Below, one piece after another: positions 35,216-44,212 of a stretch of 62,234 nucleotides of DNA (its first letter is position 1; each line of letters opens with the position of its first letter). The position numbers and the translations under genes were made by a program. Location: NCBI RefSeq assembly GCF_012184385.1, contig NZ_VSRL01000024.1, positions 1 to 62,234 of the forward strand, in the 5' to 3' direction. The notes below the pieces were generated by a model. The model was not told where the DNA came from. It ran no database searches and worked only from the letters and a program-made list of their open reading frames with translations. Origin of the DNA: Lentzea indica. Its GTDB lineage: Bacteria; Actinomycetota; Actinomycetes; Mycobacteriales; Pseudonocardiaceae.

Positions 35216-35237
35216 CCCGCTGAGACCAGGAGGCGTC

Positions 35238-36203
35238 GTGGTGACAACCGTGCAAGACTCCAGCGCCCAGGTCGTGCGTGGACCTGCCACCACGGCGCCT
35301 CCGCCCGCACGTCGCCGGCGCAAAGGCCCCGCCTCGCGCCGCAACGACACGTGGGTCGCGTGGCTGCTGGTCGCGCCCGCCGTCCTCGGGTTCGGCGTGT
35401 TCTTCGCCTACCCGATGCTGCGCGGCGTCTACCTGAGCTTCACCGAGTTCCACATCCTCACCCCGCCGGTGTGGACGGGACTCGCGAACGTCCAGCAGCT
35501 GGTGAACGACGGCAGGTTCTGGCATTCGCTCGGTGTCACGGCGTATTTCGTCGTGCTGTCAGTGGTTCTGGGTGTCGGCGTCTCGCTGATCACCGCGGTC
35601 GTGTTGCACCGCCTGGGAGTCAACACGACGGTGCGCGGGCTGATGATCCTGCCGTTCCTCATCTCCGGTGTCGTCACGGCGCTGGTGTGGACGTGGATGC
35701 TCGACCCGCAGCTCGGCATCGTGAACCAGCTGATCACGTGGGTCACCGGCGAACCGGTCATGTTCTTCGGCTCCGGCGGGTGGGCGGTGCCGACGCTGGC
35801 CGCGTTGAACGTGTGGAAGTCCATGGGCTACAACGCGGTTCTCATCTTCGCGGGCCTGCAGACGATCTCCGCGTCGATCTACGAGGCCGGACGGATCGAC
35901 GGCGCGTCGGAGTGGCAGATGTTCCGCTCGCTGACGTTGCCGTTGCTGCGGCCGATCCTGGTGATGGTCGTGATCCTCAACGTGATCAGCGCGACCCAGG
36001 TCTTCGACATCGTCCAGGTCAGCACGAAGGGCGGTCCCGCGGACGCCTCGCTGGTGCTGCAGATGTACATCTACGACAAGGCGTTCGGCCAGTTCGACTT
36101 CGGTTACGCCGCCACCATGTCGCTCGCCCTGTTCCTGCTGCTCGTCACGGTGACCTTCACGCAGATGCGGATGGCCCGTGCCGGCGAGTCCGACACCAAC
36201 TGA
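35238..36203 (+). CDS. Sugar ABC transporter permease, MalF type
   Basis: 321 residues with a polar N-terminus (about 40 residues rich in Arg/Pro/Ala), six predicted spans and the permease EAA loop EAGRIDGASEWQMFRSLTLP. GTG 35238 follows CAGGAGG. It pairs with the MalG-type permease 10 bp downstream. No ATP-binding subunit is encoded in this operon, as is usual for actinomycete carbohydrate importers that share an MsiK-type ATPase. Confidence 0.93.
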   Translation: MVTTVQDSSAQVVRGPATTAPPPARRRRKGPASRRNDTWVAWLLVAPAVLGFGVFFAYPMLRGVYLSFTEFHILTPPVWTGLANVQQLVNDGRFWHSLGVTAYFVVLSVVLGVGVSLITAVVLHRLGVNTTVRGLMILPFLISGVVTALVWTWMLDPQLGIVNQLITWVTGEPVMFFGSGGWAVPTLAALNVWKSMGYNAVLIFAGLQTISASIYEAGRIDGASEWQMFRSLTLPLLRPILVMVVILNVISATQVFDIVQVSTKGGPADASLVLQMYIYDKAFGQFDFGYAATMSLALFLLLVTVTFTQMRMARAGESDTN

Positions 36204-36213
36204 AGGGGCGCCG

Positions 36214-37095
36214 GTGAACCTCTCGATGAAACTCGGCAGGGGCGTGGCCTGGGGCTACCTGGTGGTCGTCCTGCTGATCACGATCTTCCCGTTCTACTGG
36301 ATCCTGCGTACCGCGCTGTCCAACAACTTCGCGATGTCCACCGACCCGTCCTCGTTGCTGCCGGTGGACTTCACGTGGGGCCCGTTCAAGCGTGCTCTGG
36401 GCCTGGCCACACCGGCCGAGGCCGCCGCGGAGGGCGGATCGGGCGCCAAGATCGATCTGGCACTCGCCCTGTGGAACTCCATTGTGTACGCGGGAGTTCT
36501 GACGCTCTTCACCGTCGTGTTCTCTGCTTTGGCCGCGTACGCGTTCGCCCGGCTGCAGTGGAGGGGCCGTGACGTCGTCTTCGGGGTCCTGCTGACGGCG
36601 CTGATGGTGCCGTCGGTGTTCACGCTGCTGCCGAACTTCGTGCTGATGAAGGACCTGGGGCTGCTGAACACGTTCGGCGGCATGATCCTTCCTGGCGCGT
36701 TCTTCTCCGCGTTCAACATCTTCTTCCTGCGGCAGTTCATGTTGGGCCTCTCCAACGAGGTGGAGGAGGCCGCGATCATCGACGGCGCCGGGCCGCTGCG
36801 CGTGTGCTTCCGGATCGTGCTGCCGATGAGCGTCGCGCCGATGGCGACCCTGACGCTGCTGACGTTCATCACCACATGGAACGACTACTTCTGGCCGTTG
36901 CTCGTCACCAACGACGAGTCGGTCCGCCCGCTCACCCTCGCGCTCGCGGTGTTCAAGCAGTCCTCACCGCAGGCGTCGCTGGACTGGGCGGGGCTGATGG
37001 CGGCGACGCTGGTCGCGGCGCTGCCGATGTTGCTGCTGTTCGTGGTCTTCGGGCGGCGGCTGGTCAACTCCATCGGCTTCACGGGGATCAAGTGA
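36214..37095 (+). CDS. Sugar ABC transporter permease, MalG type
   Basis: 293 residues from GTG 36214, five bases after GAAGGGG; an in-frame ATG at 36178 lies inside the previous gene and is less likely. Six spans, with the EAA loop EEAAIIDGAGPLRVCFRIVLP. The stop overlaps the next gene's GTG (GTGA). It forms the translocation channel with the MalF-type partner and the solute-binding lipoprotein at 40143. Confidence 0.93.
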   Translation: MNLSMKLGRGVAWGYLVVVLLITIFPFYWILRTALSNNFAMSTDPSSLLPVDFTWGPFKRALGLATPAEAAAEGGSGAKIDLALALWNSIVYAGVLTLFTVVFSALAAYAFARLQWRGRDVVFGVLLTALMVPSVFTLLPNFVLMKDLGLLNTFGGMILPGAFFSAFNIFFLRQFMLGLSNEVEEAAIIDGAGPLRVCFRIVLPMSVAPMATLTLLTFITTWNDYFWPLLVTNDESVRPLTLALAVFKQSSPQASLDWAGLMAATLVAALPMLLLFVVFGRRLVNSIGFTGIK

Positions 37096-39250
37096 GACTG
37101 CACTGGCCGTCCGCGGCGGCGGAGTGGACCGAGGCGTTGCCCGTGGGCAACGGACGCCTTGGCGCGATGGTGTTCGGCGGGGCCGGCCGGTCCCGCGTGC
37201 AGGTCAACGACGCGACCGTCTGGTCAGGTACCGCTGACGGGCCGTCCACAGCGTTGGCCGACGTGGTTGCCGCAGGTGCGGGTCCGGGGCGGCTCGCGCA
37301 GGTCCGTGAAGCGATCTTCTCGGGTGACCTGCAGCGCGCGACCTCGCTGCTGATGTCCTTCGAAGGCCCGTACAGCCAGACGTTCCTGCCGTACGTGGAC
37401 CTGTGGATCACCCTGCCCGAAGGCGAGTCGCACGGCCGCACTCTCGATCTGAGCACCGGTGTCGTCACCGAGCGGCTGACCATCGACGGCTCGGAGGTCG
37501 TCCGGCGGGTGTGGGCGTCGGAAACCGCGCTGTGCGTGGAGATCACCGGCGCGGTGCCGGTCGAGGTGGAGCTGACGACTCCGTTGCGCGAGGTCTCGCG
37601 GGACGGCCTCAACCTCGTGATCGACATCCCCGTCGACTCGGCGCCGAAGCACGAACCCCAGGTCGAGGCACCGGTCTACGGCTCGGGTGAGCGCGGCACG
37701 GTGTCGGTCGAGGTCGAGAACGGCGACCGCTGGCTGCTCACACTCACCAGCTCCACGACGACCGAGATGCTGTGGCAGAGCCGGCGCAAGAGCGACCACG
37801 CGACCTTGATGGACGCGTGCGACGTGCGGTTCGGCGACCTCCCGGACCTCGTCGACGTGCCGGAGTTGTTGTCCGGCAAGGATGAGCAGCTCATCGCCTC
37901 GGTGCTGTTCGCGTTCGGCCGCTATCTGCTGGTCTCGTCGTCACGGCCCGGCGCGCCGCCCGCGAACCTGCAGGGCATCTGGAACGGCGAACTGCGGCCC
38001 GCCTGGTCGTCCAACTACACGATCAACATCAACACCCAGATGAACTACTGGGCGGCCGAGGTCACCGCGCTCGCCGAGTGCCACGAACCGTTGCTGGAGC
38101 TGCTGGAGAAGCTCGCGGTGACCGGCTCCGACGTGGCGCGGGAGCTGTACGGGGCGCGCGGCTGGGTGGCGCACCACAACACCGACGCGTGGGGCTGGTC
38201 GCTGCCGGTCGGCATGGGTCGCGCGCGCCGTCGTGGGCGATCTGGCAGATGGGCGGCGCGTGGCTCGTCCAGCACGCCTGGGACCACTACGACTTCGCCC
38301 GAACGTGGTCCACTTTGGAGCGAGCGTGGCCGTTGCTGCGCGGCTGTGCCGAGTTCTGCCTCGACTGGCTGATCGAGGGACCGGACGGCTACCTCGACAC
38401 GTGCCCGTCGACCTCGCCGGAGAACTGGTTCCTCGACGCCGCAGGCAAGCCGCAGGCGCTGACCTTGTCCGCGACCATGGACGTGATGCTGATCCGGGCC
38501 GTGTTCGAACGAACTCTGGCGCTGGCACTGGCATCGGGCAGGGCTGATCCGGTGGTCGCGGAGATCTCGGCCGCGCTGCCCCGCCTGCGGCCGGTTCCGG
38601 TGTTCAGCGGACGGGTGGGGGAGTGGGCCGCCGACCTGCCGGAGGAAGACCCGGCGCACCGGCACATGTCCCACCTGGTGTCCGTCTACCCGCTCGGCCA
38701 GATCGTCGCAGGCACTCACCTCGGTGACGCGGCGGTCGCTGCGATGGACCGGCGCGGCAACGGTGCGATGGGCTGGTCGTGGGCCTGGAAGATGGCGCTG
38801 CGGGCCCGGCTGGGTGACGGCGAGACCGTGCGGTCGTTGTTGTCCGAGGCTTCGCAGGCGTTCACCGGCGACAGGCACCGGGACGCGCCGTTCGACGGCT
38901 CGGAGTGGGGCGGCCTGCTGCCGAACTTGTTCAGCACGCACCCGCCGTTCCAGATCGACGGCAACTACGGCTTCACCGCCGCGCTCGCGGAAGTCGTGGT
39001 GCAGAGCCACACCGGCGTGATCGACATCCTGCCCGCGTTGCCGCGCGGCTGGACGCGCGGCTCGGCTCGTGGCCTGCGTTGCCGTGGCGGGCTGGCCGTC
39101 GACGTCTCGTGGCAGGAGGGCGAGGTCTCCGTGCTACTGCGGCGGTTGTCCGGTGACGCCTCGGAGTTCGTGCCGGTGAGCATCGGCGGTGAGGTCACCG
39201 AGGTCGTGGTGAGCGATGTCGTGGAAGTGCGCGGGAGGGTTTCGTGCTGA
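37092..39250 (+). pseudogene. GH95 alpha-L-fucosidase/galactosidase, frameshifted (probably intact in vivo)
   Basis: About 719 residues when joined. N-terminal beta domain: RLHWPSAAAEWTEALPVGNG and GAMVFGG. Catalytic region: NLQGIWNGELRPAWSSNYT, the paired Asn of ININTQMNYW, and HHNTDAWGW. At about 38217 the frame is lost in a GCGCGCGC run and resumes one base out as APSWAIWQMGGAWL, so one base is missing. The C-terminal half then runs normally (HRHMSHLVSVYPL, GWSWAWKMALRARL, FQIDGNYGFTAALAE). No signal peptide, so it acts on imported oligosaccharides. Starts in the permease stop (GTGA). Confidence 0.88.
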
Positions 39251-40146
39251 CCGACCTGGACCTGGACGCGCTGTGGGACTACCGCAGCACGTACGTCCGG
39301 CCTGACGACTTCGACTCTTTCTGGGACTCGACCCTGGCCGAGGCTCGTTCGCTCGATCTCAAGGTCGAGGCCGTGCCGGTCGACACGCCGTTGCGGACGC
39401 TCGACGTCTACGACGTGACGTTCTCCGGCTTCGGCGGTGACCGGATCCATGCCTGGCTGCGGACTCCCCGCGGTAAAACGGGATTGCCCGCGGTGGTGCA
39501 GTACCACGGTTATGGCGGCAACAGGGGGAGCGCGGTCGAGAACCTGACCTGGGCCAGCGCCGGGTTCGCGCACCTGCAGGTCGAGGTGCGGGACCAGCGC
39601 GGCGGCGCCGGGTTCATGACGCGCGGGATCGCCGATCGCGACACCTACTTCTACCGTCGCGTGTTCACCGACGCCGTTCGCGCGGTGGATGCGGTGCGAG
39701 CGCTGGGTTCCCCTGACGTCGCTGTCATCGGCAACAGCCAGGGCGGCGGTATCGCTCTGGCCGTGGCAGGTCTGGTGCCGGACCTGGCCGCTGTGCACTC
39801 GCAGGCGCCGTTCCTGTGCGACTTCCGCCGGGCGTTGAACGTCTGCGCCCGCCCGCCCTACACCGAACTGACGACCTACATCGCCGAGAACCGGCGTTCC
39901 GGCATCTTCCCGACACTGTCCTATTTCGACGGTGTGGGGTTCGCCACGCGAGCCGTCGCCCCTGCCTGGTTCTCGATCGGCCTGATGGACGACATCGTGC
40001 CGCCGTCCACCGTGTTCGGCGCCTACCACGCCTACGCGGGCCCACGCCAGATCGCGGTCTGGGAGCACAGCGCCCACGAGGCGGGTGGCTCCGACGACCT
40101 CGACATCGCACTCGACGCCTTCCGTTCCCGACTGGAGATGCCATGA
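39244..40146 (+). CDS. Acetyl xylan esterase / cephalosporin-C deacetylase family (AXE1)
   Basis: 300 residues from GTG 39244, overlapping the GH95 stop by 7 nt, with GGGAGG upstream. AXE1 features: GFGGDRIHAWLRTPRG, the oxyanion region YHGYGGNRG, RGGAGFMTRG, nucleophile Ser in VIGNSQGGGIA, Asp in IGLMDDIVPPST and His in WEHSAHEAGG. It deacetylates acetylated sugars or oligosaccharides in the cytoplasm, in line with a plant-polysaccharide pathway. The solute-binding gene overlaps its stop (ATGA). Confidence 0.92.
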   Translation: MLTDLDLDALWDYRSTYVRPDDFDSFWDSTLAEARSLDLKVEAVPVDTPLRTLDVYDVTFSGFGGDRIHAWLRTPRGKTGLPAVVQYHGYGGNRGSAVENLTWASAGFAHLQVEVRDQRGGAGFMTRGIADRDTYFYRRVFTDAVRAVDAVRALGSPDVAVIGNSQGGGIALAVAGLVPDLAAVHSQAPFLCDFRRALNVCARPPYTELTTYIAENRRSGIFPTLSYFDGVGFATRAVAPAWFSIGLMDDIVPPSTVFGAYHAYAGPRQIAVWEHSAHEAGGSDDLDIALDAFRSRLEMP

Positions 40147-41480
40147 AAATCGCCGCTTTGGCAGCCGTGACAGCGCTGGTCGTCGCGGGCTGCGGGAGTT
40201 CCGACACGGGCTCCGGCAACACCGTGAACTGGTGGACCTGGGACGACAAACAGGCAGTCGCCTACGGCGAGTGCGAGAAGGCGTTCGAGGCCGCCAACGC
40301 CGGCGTCGACGTGAAGATCACCCGCTACAACGTCGACGACTACTTCACCAAGCTCACCGCCGGTTTCGTGGCGGGCACCGCGCCGGACGCGTTCCAGAAC
40401 AGCGTGCAGTTTCTCCAGTCCTACGCCTCCCAGCACCAGCTGATGCCGATGGACGACCTCATCGCGAAGTCCTCTTTGGACATGAAGAAGTACTCCGTCG
40501 GCGTCGACACGTGGAAGTTCACCGACGGCAAGCAGTACGCGCTCCCGCTGGACTGGGCCGCCGCCGGCATCTACTACAGCGTCGACGCGCTGACGAAGGC
40601 CGGGGTGTCCGAGGCCGACGTCGCCAAGATGACCTGGAACCCCGAGGACGGTGGCACGTTCGACAAGATCGTGGCCAGGCTGACCGTCGACAAGAACGGC
40701 AGGCGCGGTGACGAGCCGGGCTTTGACAAGAACCAGATCGCCACCTACGGCATCGGCGCCATGGCGGGCCGCAGCTTCATCGGCGAGACCACGTGGGCCC
40801 CGTTCGTCTCGACCCTGGGCTGGCGCCTGGGCGACAAGGACCAGTGGCCCACCAAGTTCAACTACACCGACCCCCCGCTTCACCAAGACGATGAAGTGGG
40901 TCACCTCCCTGACCGACCGCGGCTTCTCGCCGAAGATCGGCACCTTCACGACCGGCAACCAGTCGACCATCTCCGACGTCGACCTCATCGGCTCCGGCAA
41001 GGTCGCCATGACCGTCGGCGGCTCCTGGTCGGCCGCGTCGTTCGGCAAGATCCCCGGTGTGAAGGTCGGCATCGCGCCGACGGTTCTCGGGCCTGACGGC
41101 AGCGTTCGGTGTTGTCGAACTCCAACGGCAACAACATCTGGGCCGGCACCAAGAATCCCGAGCTTACCTGGAAGTGGGTCAGCTACATGGGCAGCGAGGA
41201 GTGCCAGACCAAGGCAGGCGCCACCGGCACGTTCTTCCCGTCGATCCCCGCGGCGATGGACAGCACCGTGACCTCGATGAAGTCGCAGGGTGTGGATCTC
41301 TCGGTCTTCAACCAGTACGTCAAGGACGGCGTCCTCTACCCGTCCACCGCCTACGCCAACGGCTCGGCGGTGCAGTCCGCTGAACAGCCGCTTTTCGAGG
41401 CTTACTTCGCAGGCCAGCGCTCCGATGACGTGTTCGCCGAGATGGAACGCGTTTCACGGGAGATACTGGCCAAGAACTGA
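40143..41480 (+). pseudogene. ABC sugar solute-binding lipoprotein, two frameshifts (probably intact in vivo)
   Basis: Begins MKIAALAAVTALVVAGCGSS: lipobox VAGC with Cys 17. The body is a cluster-1 carbohydrate-binding protein (VNWWTWDDKQ, KLTAGFVAGTAPDAFQN, YALPLDWAAAGIYY). The frame changes near 40871, where a run of six C needs one fewer to read TDPRFTKTMKWVTSL, and changes back near 41103, where one base is missing before SVLSNSNGNNIWAGT. The two shifts cancel over ~230 bp. The rest continues to FAEMERVSREILAKN. It delivers the oligosaccharide to the two permeases encoded upstream. Confidence 0.88.
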
Positions 41481-41494
41481 CGGGAGTCTCAGGA

Positions 41495-42151
41495 GTGGTG
41501 TTGCGGATACCGGCCAGACGCGTGCTCGCGGATGACGTCTACGAGCAGATTCGCGCGCTGATCATGAGCGACGGCATCGCGCCGGGCGCCCGCGTGAACA
41601 TCGACGAGATCGCGCGCCAGCTCGACGTGTCCCCAACGCCCGTCAGAGAAGCCCTGGCACGTCTTGAGTCAGAGGAACTGGTCAGCAGGCTGCCGTTGCG
41701 CGGCTACCGAGTGACGGACCTGCTGAACCGAAAACAGGTCGACGACCTCTACGCCCTGCGCCTGCTGCTGGAACCCCCCTCCGCGGCTCTGGCGGCGGGC
41801 CGCATGACCCCGGAGAACGTCGTCCTGATCGAAGAGGAACTGGCCACCTGCCCGGCGGCCCCCGCCGACGACGCCTATGACGACTACAAGAACCTCACCG
41901 CCCACGATCAGCGTCTGCACGAGCTGATTCTGCGGATAGCGGGCAATGACGCGGTCCTGCAGTCGTTCGCCAAGACGCATTGCCACCTGCACCTGTTCCG
42001 GCTGAACTTCCAGCAGCCTTTCGGGGTTCAGACCATCACCGAGCACCGCGCGATCGTGGACGCGCTCATCGCGCAGGACGAGGTCGCGGCTCGCGACGCC
42101 ATGACCGCGCACCTCGAGGTGGCGCGGGCCCGTCTCCTGGATCGCATGTAG
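41495..42151 (+). CDS. GntR-family (FCD/FadR-type) transcriptional regulator
   Basis: About 218 residues. N-terminal winged helix: DDVYEQIRALIMSDGIAPGA and SPTPVREALARLESEELV. The C-terminal FCD ligand domain is all helical with the metal-binding His pattern (LTAHDQRLHELILRIAGN, TEHRAIVDALIAQD). Start candidates GTG 41495, GTG 41498 and TTG 41501 lie close together; AGGAG at 41491-41495 favours one of the later two. Last gene of the sugar operon and the likely reader of ATCCTATAGGAT at 32123, released by a sugar acid. Confidence 0.9.
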   Translation: MVLRIPARRVLADDVYEQIRALIMSDGIAPGARVNIDEIARQLDVSPTPVREALARLESEELVSRLPLRGYRVTDLLNRKQVDDLYALRLLLEPPSAALAAGRMTPENVVLIEEELATCPAAPADDAYDDYKNLTAHDQRLHELILRIAGNDAVLQSFAKTHCHLHLFRLNFQQPFGVQTITEHRAIVDALIAQDEVAARDAMTAHLEVARARLLDRM

Positions 42152-42433
42152 GCGCAGTCGAACGGCGAGGGCCGACGGCGTCGAACACCGTCGAACAGCA
42201 CGGCGTGGATCGACCCTCGAACCGGCCGCCGCTCCGACCGGCCTGGTCCATTCGCGTCGCAACGGAACTGTCGAGCCAAGGCCTGAGCGAAATGCCACTT
42301 GATCAGCAACAACGCCGAAATCCCCTAAGCTTAAACATATTTAAAACGCACGTGGTCTAGTCCGATTTGAACCCCGTCCGTGACCTCCCCGTAGTCATCG
42401 GTACAACACCGATCGACCCCCGAGGAGAATCGA
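42152..42433. other. Intergenic region with AT-rich promoter-like block
   Basis: 282 bp with no gene. The first part has several GTCGAAC/CGAAC words (42165-42215). An unusually AT-rich block (AAGCTTAAACATATTTAAAA, about 42327-42346) lies about 90 bp upstream of the next gene and is the best promoter candidate. Nothing else is recognised. Confidence 0.5.
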
Positions 42434-43288
42434 ATGGGCGCTCGACACCGCAAGCCCGCCATGATCGGCGCGGGCGCCATGCTCGCGGTCGCTGCTGTCG
42501 CCGGTGGCATCTTCGCCTTCAGCGGCACCGACTCGAAAGCGGCTGAGGACTGCGGCGGACTGGACACCGCCCTGCAGAACAACCTGAACTTCATCGCCGG
42601 TCAGCAGGCGAACCCCGACGCGCAGTCGGACGCTCGCATCGCCAACCGGCAGGCGGTCGTCAACCTCATCAACCAGCGCCGTGCGGCCGCTGGGTGTGGC
42701 AACAAGGTCCAGGCGCAGCCCGAGAAGGGGCAGGCGGCCACGTCCGGCGAGGACTGCGGCGGACTGGACAAGGCGTTGCAGAACAACCTGAACTTCATCG
42801 CGGGGCAGAAGGCCAGCCCGGACGCGCAGTCCGAGGCCCGCATCGCGAACCGGCAGGCCGTGGTCGACCTCATCGAGCAGCGGCGCAAGGCGGCCGGCTG
42901 CGAGGGTGAGGGCGGCGCAGCCAACGCCGACCAGGGCAACAACGCCGGCGACCAGGGTCAGGCCACGGCCAAGCCCACGGCCCAGCCGGCACCGCAGCAG
43001 CCCGATGCGAACCAGGGCAACGCCGGTGGCGACGCGGCCGGCCAGCAGGTCTGCAAGGGCTCGACCGTGACGCTGTCCGGTGAGGGCGGTGAGCCCGCCG
43101 CGTCGAGTGGTGAGTTCCCCGTCGGCACCACGCTGAAGGTCACCAACCTGGACAACAACAAGTCCACCACCGTCAAGGTGGCGTCGGTGTCCGGCAGCTG
43201 TGCGCTGCTGAACAACGCGGCCTTCGAACAGGTGCGTGAGCCCGGCAAGTTCCTGATCCGCAACGCGCGGATCGAGAAGATCGGCTGA
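42434..43288 (+). CDS. Secreted protein with duplicated helical repeats and a barrel-like C-terminal domain
   Basis: 284 residues, GAGGAG 8 bases before ATG. Signal or anchor segment about 9-31 (AMLAVAAVAGGIFAFSG). Two near-identical ~48-residue repeats follow, each with EDCGGLD, ALQNNLNFIAGQ, DAQS and ARIANRQAVV, ending QRR..AAGC; each has two Cys. A Gln/Pro/Ala linker (about 160-205) leads to a C-terminal domain (CKGSTVTLSGEGGEP, GTTLKVTNLDNNKS, GSCALLNN) resembling the RlpA double-psi barrel. The helical repeat is unknown to me; a cell-wall role is inference. Confidence 0.75.
   Translation: MGARHRKPAMIGAGAMLAVAAVAGGIFAFSGTDSKAAEDCGGLDTALQNNLNFIAGQQANPDAQSDARIANRQAVVNLINQRRAAAGCGNKVQAQPEKGQAATSGEDCGGLDKALQNNLNFIAGQKASPDAQSEARIANRQAVVDLIEQRRKAAGCEGEGGAANADQGNNAGDQGQATAKPTAQPAPQQPDANQGNAGGDAAGQQVCKGSTVTLSGEGGEPAASSGEFPVGTTLKVTNLDNNKSTTVKVASVSGSCALLNNAAFEQVREPGKFLIRNARIEKIG
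42545..42903 (+). repeat. Intragenic tandem repeat, 204-bp period
   Basis: The GAGGACTGCGGCGGACTGGA word starts at 42545 and again at 42749, exactly 204 bp (68 codons) apart. About 145 bp of each unit is highly similar, followed by a divergent spacer. It encodes the two Cys-bounded helical repeats. Confidence 0.85.
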
Positions 43289-43314
43289 TCCGAAGTCCAC
43301 TGAGGACGACTAGG

Positions 43315-43347
43315 ACGGATGTTCCCCTGGCGCGGGGGGACATCCGT
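43315..43347. terminator. Bidirectional stem-loop terminator
   Basis: ACGGATGT...ACATCCGT arms with additional CCCC/GGGG pairs enclose a short loop. The hairpin lies between the convergent stops of the secreted protein (43288) and the XRE regulator (43357), so it can serve both. Confidence 0.8.
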
Positions 43348-43356
43348 TCTGGCCGT

Positions 43357-44211
43357 TCACCAATCCCAGCGAAATCCGCGAACCCCGGGCTGCACGTTCA
43401 AGGCAACGTCCAAAAGCGTCCGGCCCGGTTCCACGGACGAGTTGTCGGCGAGCTGGACGACAGAAGCCGGCGGCGATCCCTCGAAGGTCACCTCCAGCAC
43501 GTACTCCCGCGTGGGCAGCCGGAACCTGCGCTCGTAGCTGAAAGCGAGTGGGCACAGCTCCTCGTTGACGAGCTCGTGCTCGATCACGATGCTCTCGCCC
43601 TTGCGCAGCGCGCGGTCGAACAGCAGCTCCGCGACCAGGAACCCCTGCGGCTCGTCCCGCACCAGTCGCCCGATCTCGCAGTTCTTCAGGGCGCGCACCA
43701 CGGGCAACGGCCGGTCGTACTCGTCGCTGTGCATGATCACGATCCAGCGGTCGGGCCCGTTCATCGACGCCGACAGGACCTGCCGCGACCGGAACGAACG
43801 CTCGGTGCGGTCCTCGCCGATCGTCACGAAGTCCTGCTGGCTGACCCGGATGAGCTGGTCGTCCCACTGGGTGTCGAGGTCGTGCAGCGCGTGCTCGACC
43901 TGGGAGGGCTCCGGCCAGAACGCGGACATCGGCTCTGGTGCCCTGCGCAGCCAGCGGCCGCGTGAACGAGGCGGGCCGAGCAGCTCGAAGAGGTGGCCCG
44001 GCGGCACCTGGAGGATGTGTTCCAAGTGGACGACCGCCTGCAGCGACTTCTTGCGCTCAGGACGGCTGCGGCCCGTCTGCCAGTAGCTCAGCGTCGCCAG
44101 GGAGACCGACACGCCGTGCTGCGAAAGGTGTTCGCGCAGGCGCTCCAGACCGAGACCGCGATTCGTGATCGCTGTCCGGAGCGCCTGTGCGAACTCGTCC
44201 ACGCAGGTCAC
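43357..44211 (-). CDS. XRE-family helix-turn-helix regulator with beta-rich C-terminal domain
   Basis: 284 residues from GTG 44211. The N-terminal HTH spans about 5-75: LRTAITNRGLGLERLREHL, SLATLSYWQTGRSRPERKKS and LEHILQVPPGHLFELLG. A linker is followed by a ~170-residue beta-rich domain (about 115-284: VSQQDFVTIGED, WIVIMHSDEYDRPLP, REYVLEVTFEG) common in actinobacterial XRE proteins. It starts one base after the stop of the giant gene upstream, so the two are likely co-transcribed and this may control the giant gene. GTG 44202 is an alternative start. Confidence 0.82.
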   Translation of the reverse strand: MTCVDEFAQALRTAITNRGLGLERLREHLSQHGVSVSLATLSYWQTGRSRPERKKSLQAVVHLEHILQVPPGHLFELLGPPRSRGRWLRRAPEPMSAFWPEPSQVEHALHDLDTQWDDQLIRVSQQDFVTIGEDRTERSFRSRQVLSASMNGPDRWIVIMHSDEYDRPLPVVRALKNCEIGRLVRDEPQGFLVAELLFDRALRKGESIVIEHELVNEELCPLAFSYERRFRLPTREYVLEVTFEGSPPASVVQLADNSSVEPGRTLLDVALNVQPGVRGFRWDW

Positions 44212-44212
44212 G

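Noticed and set aside
33320-35350. A 676-codon minus-strand frame opposite the alpha-galactosidase
   Set aside because: GH27, FN3 and CBM signatures are on the plus strand; the minus frame has none.
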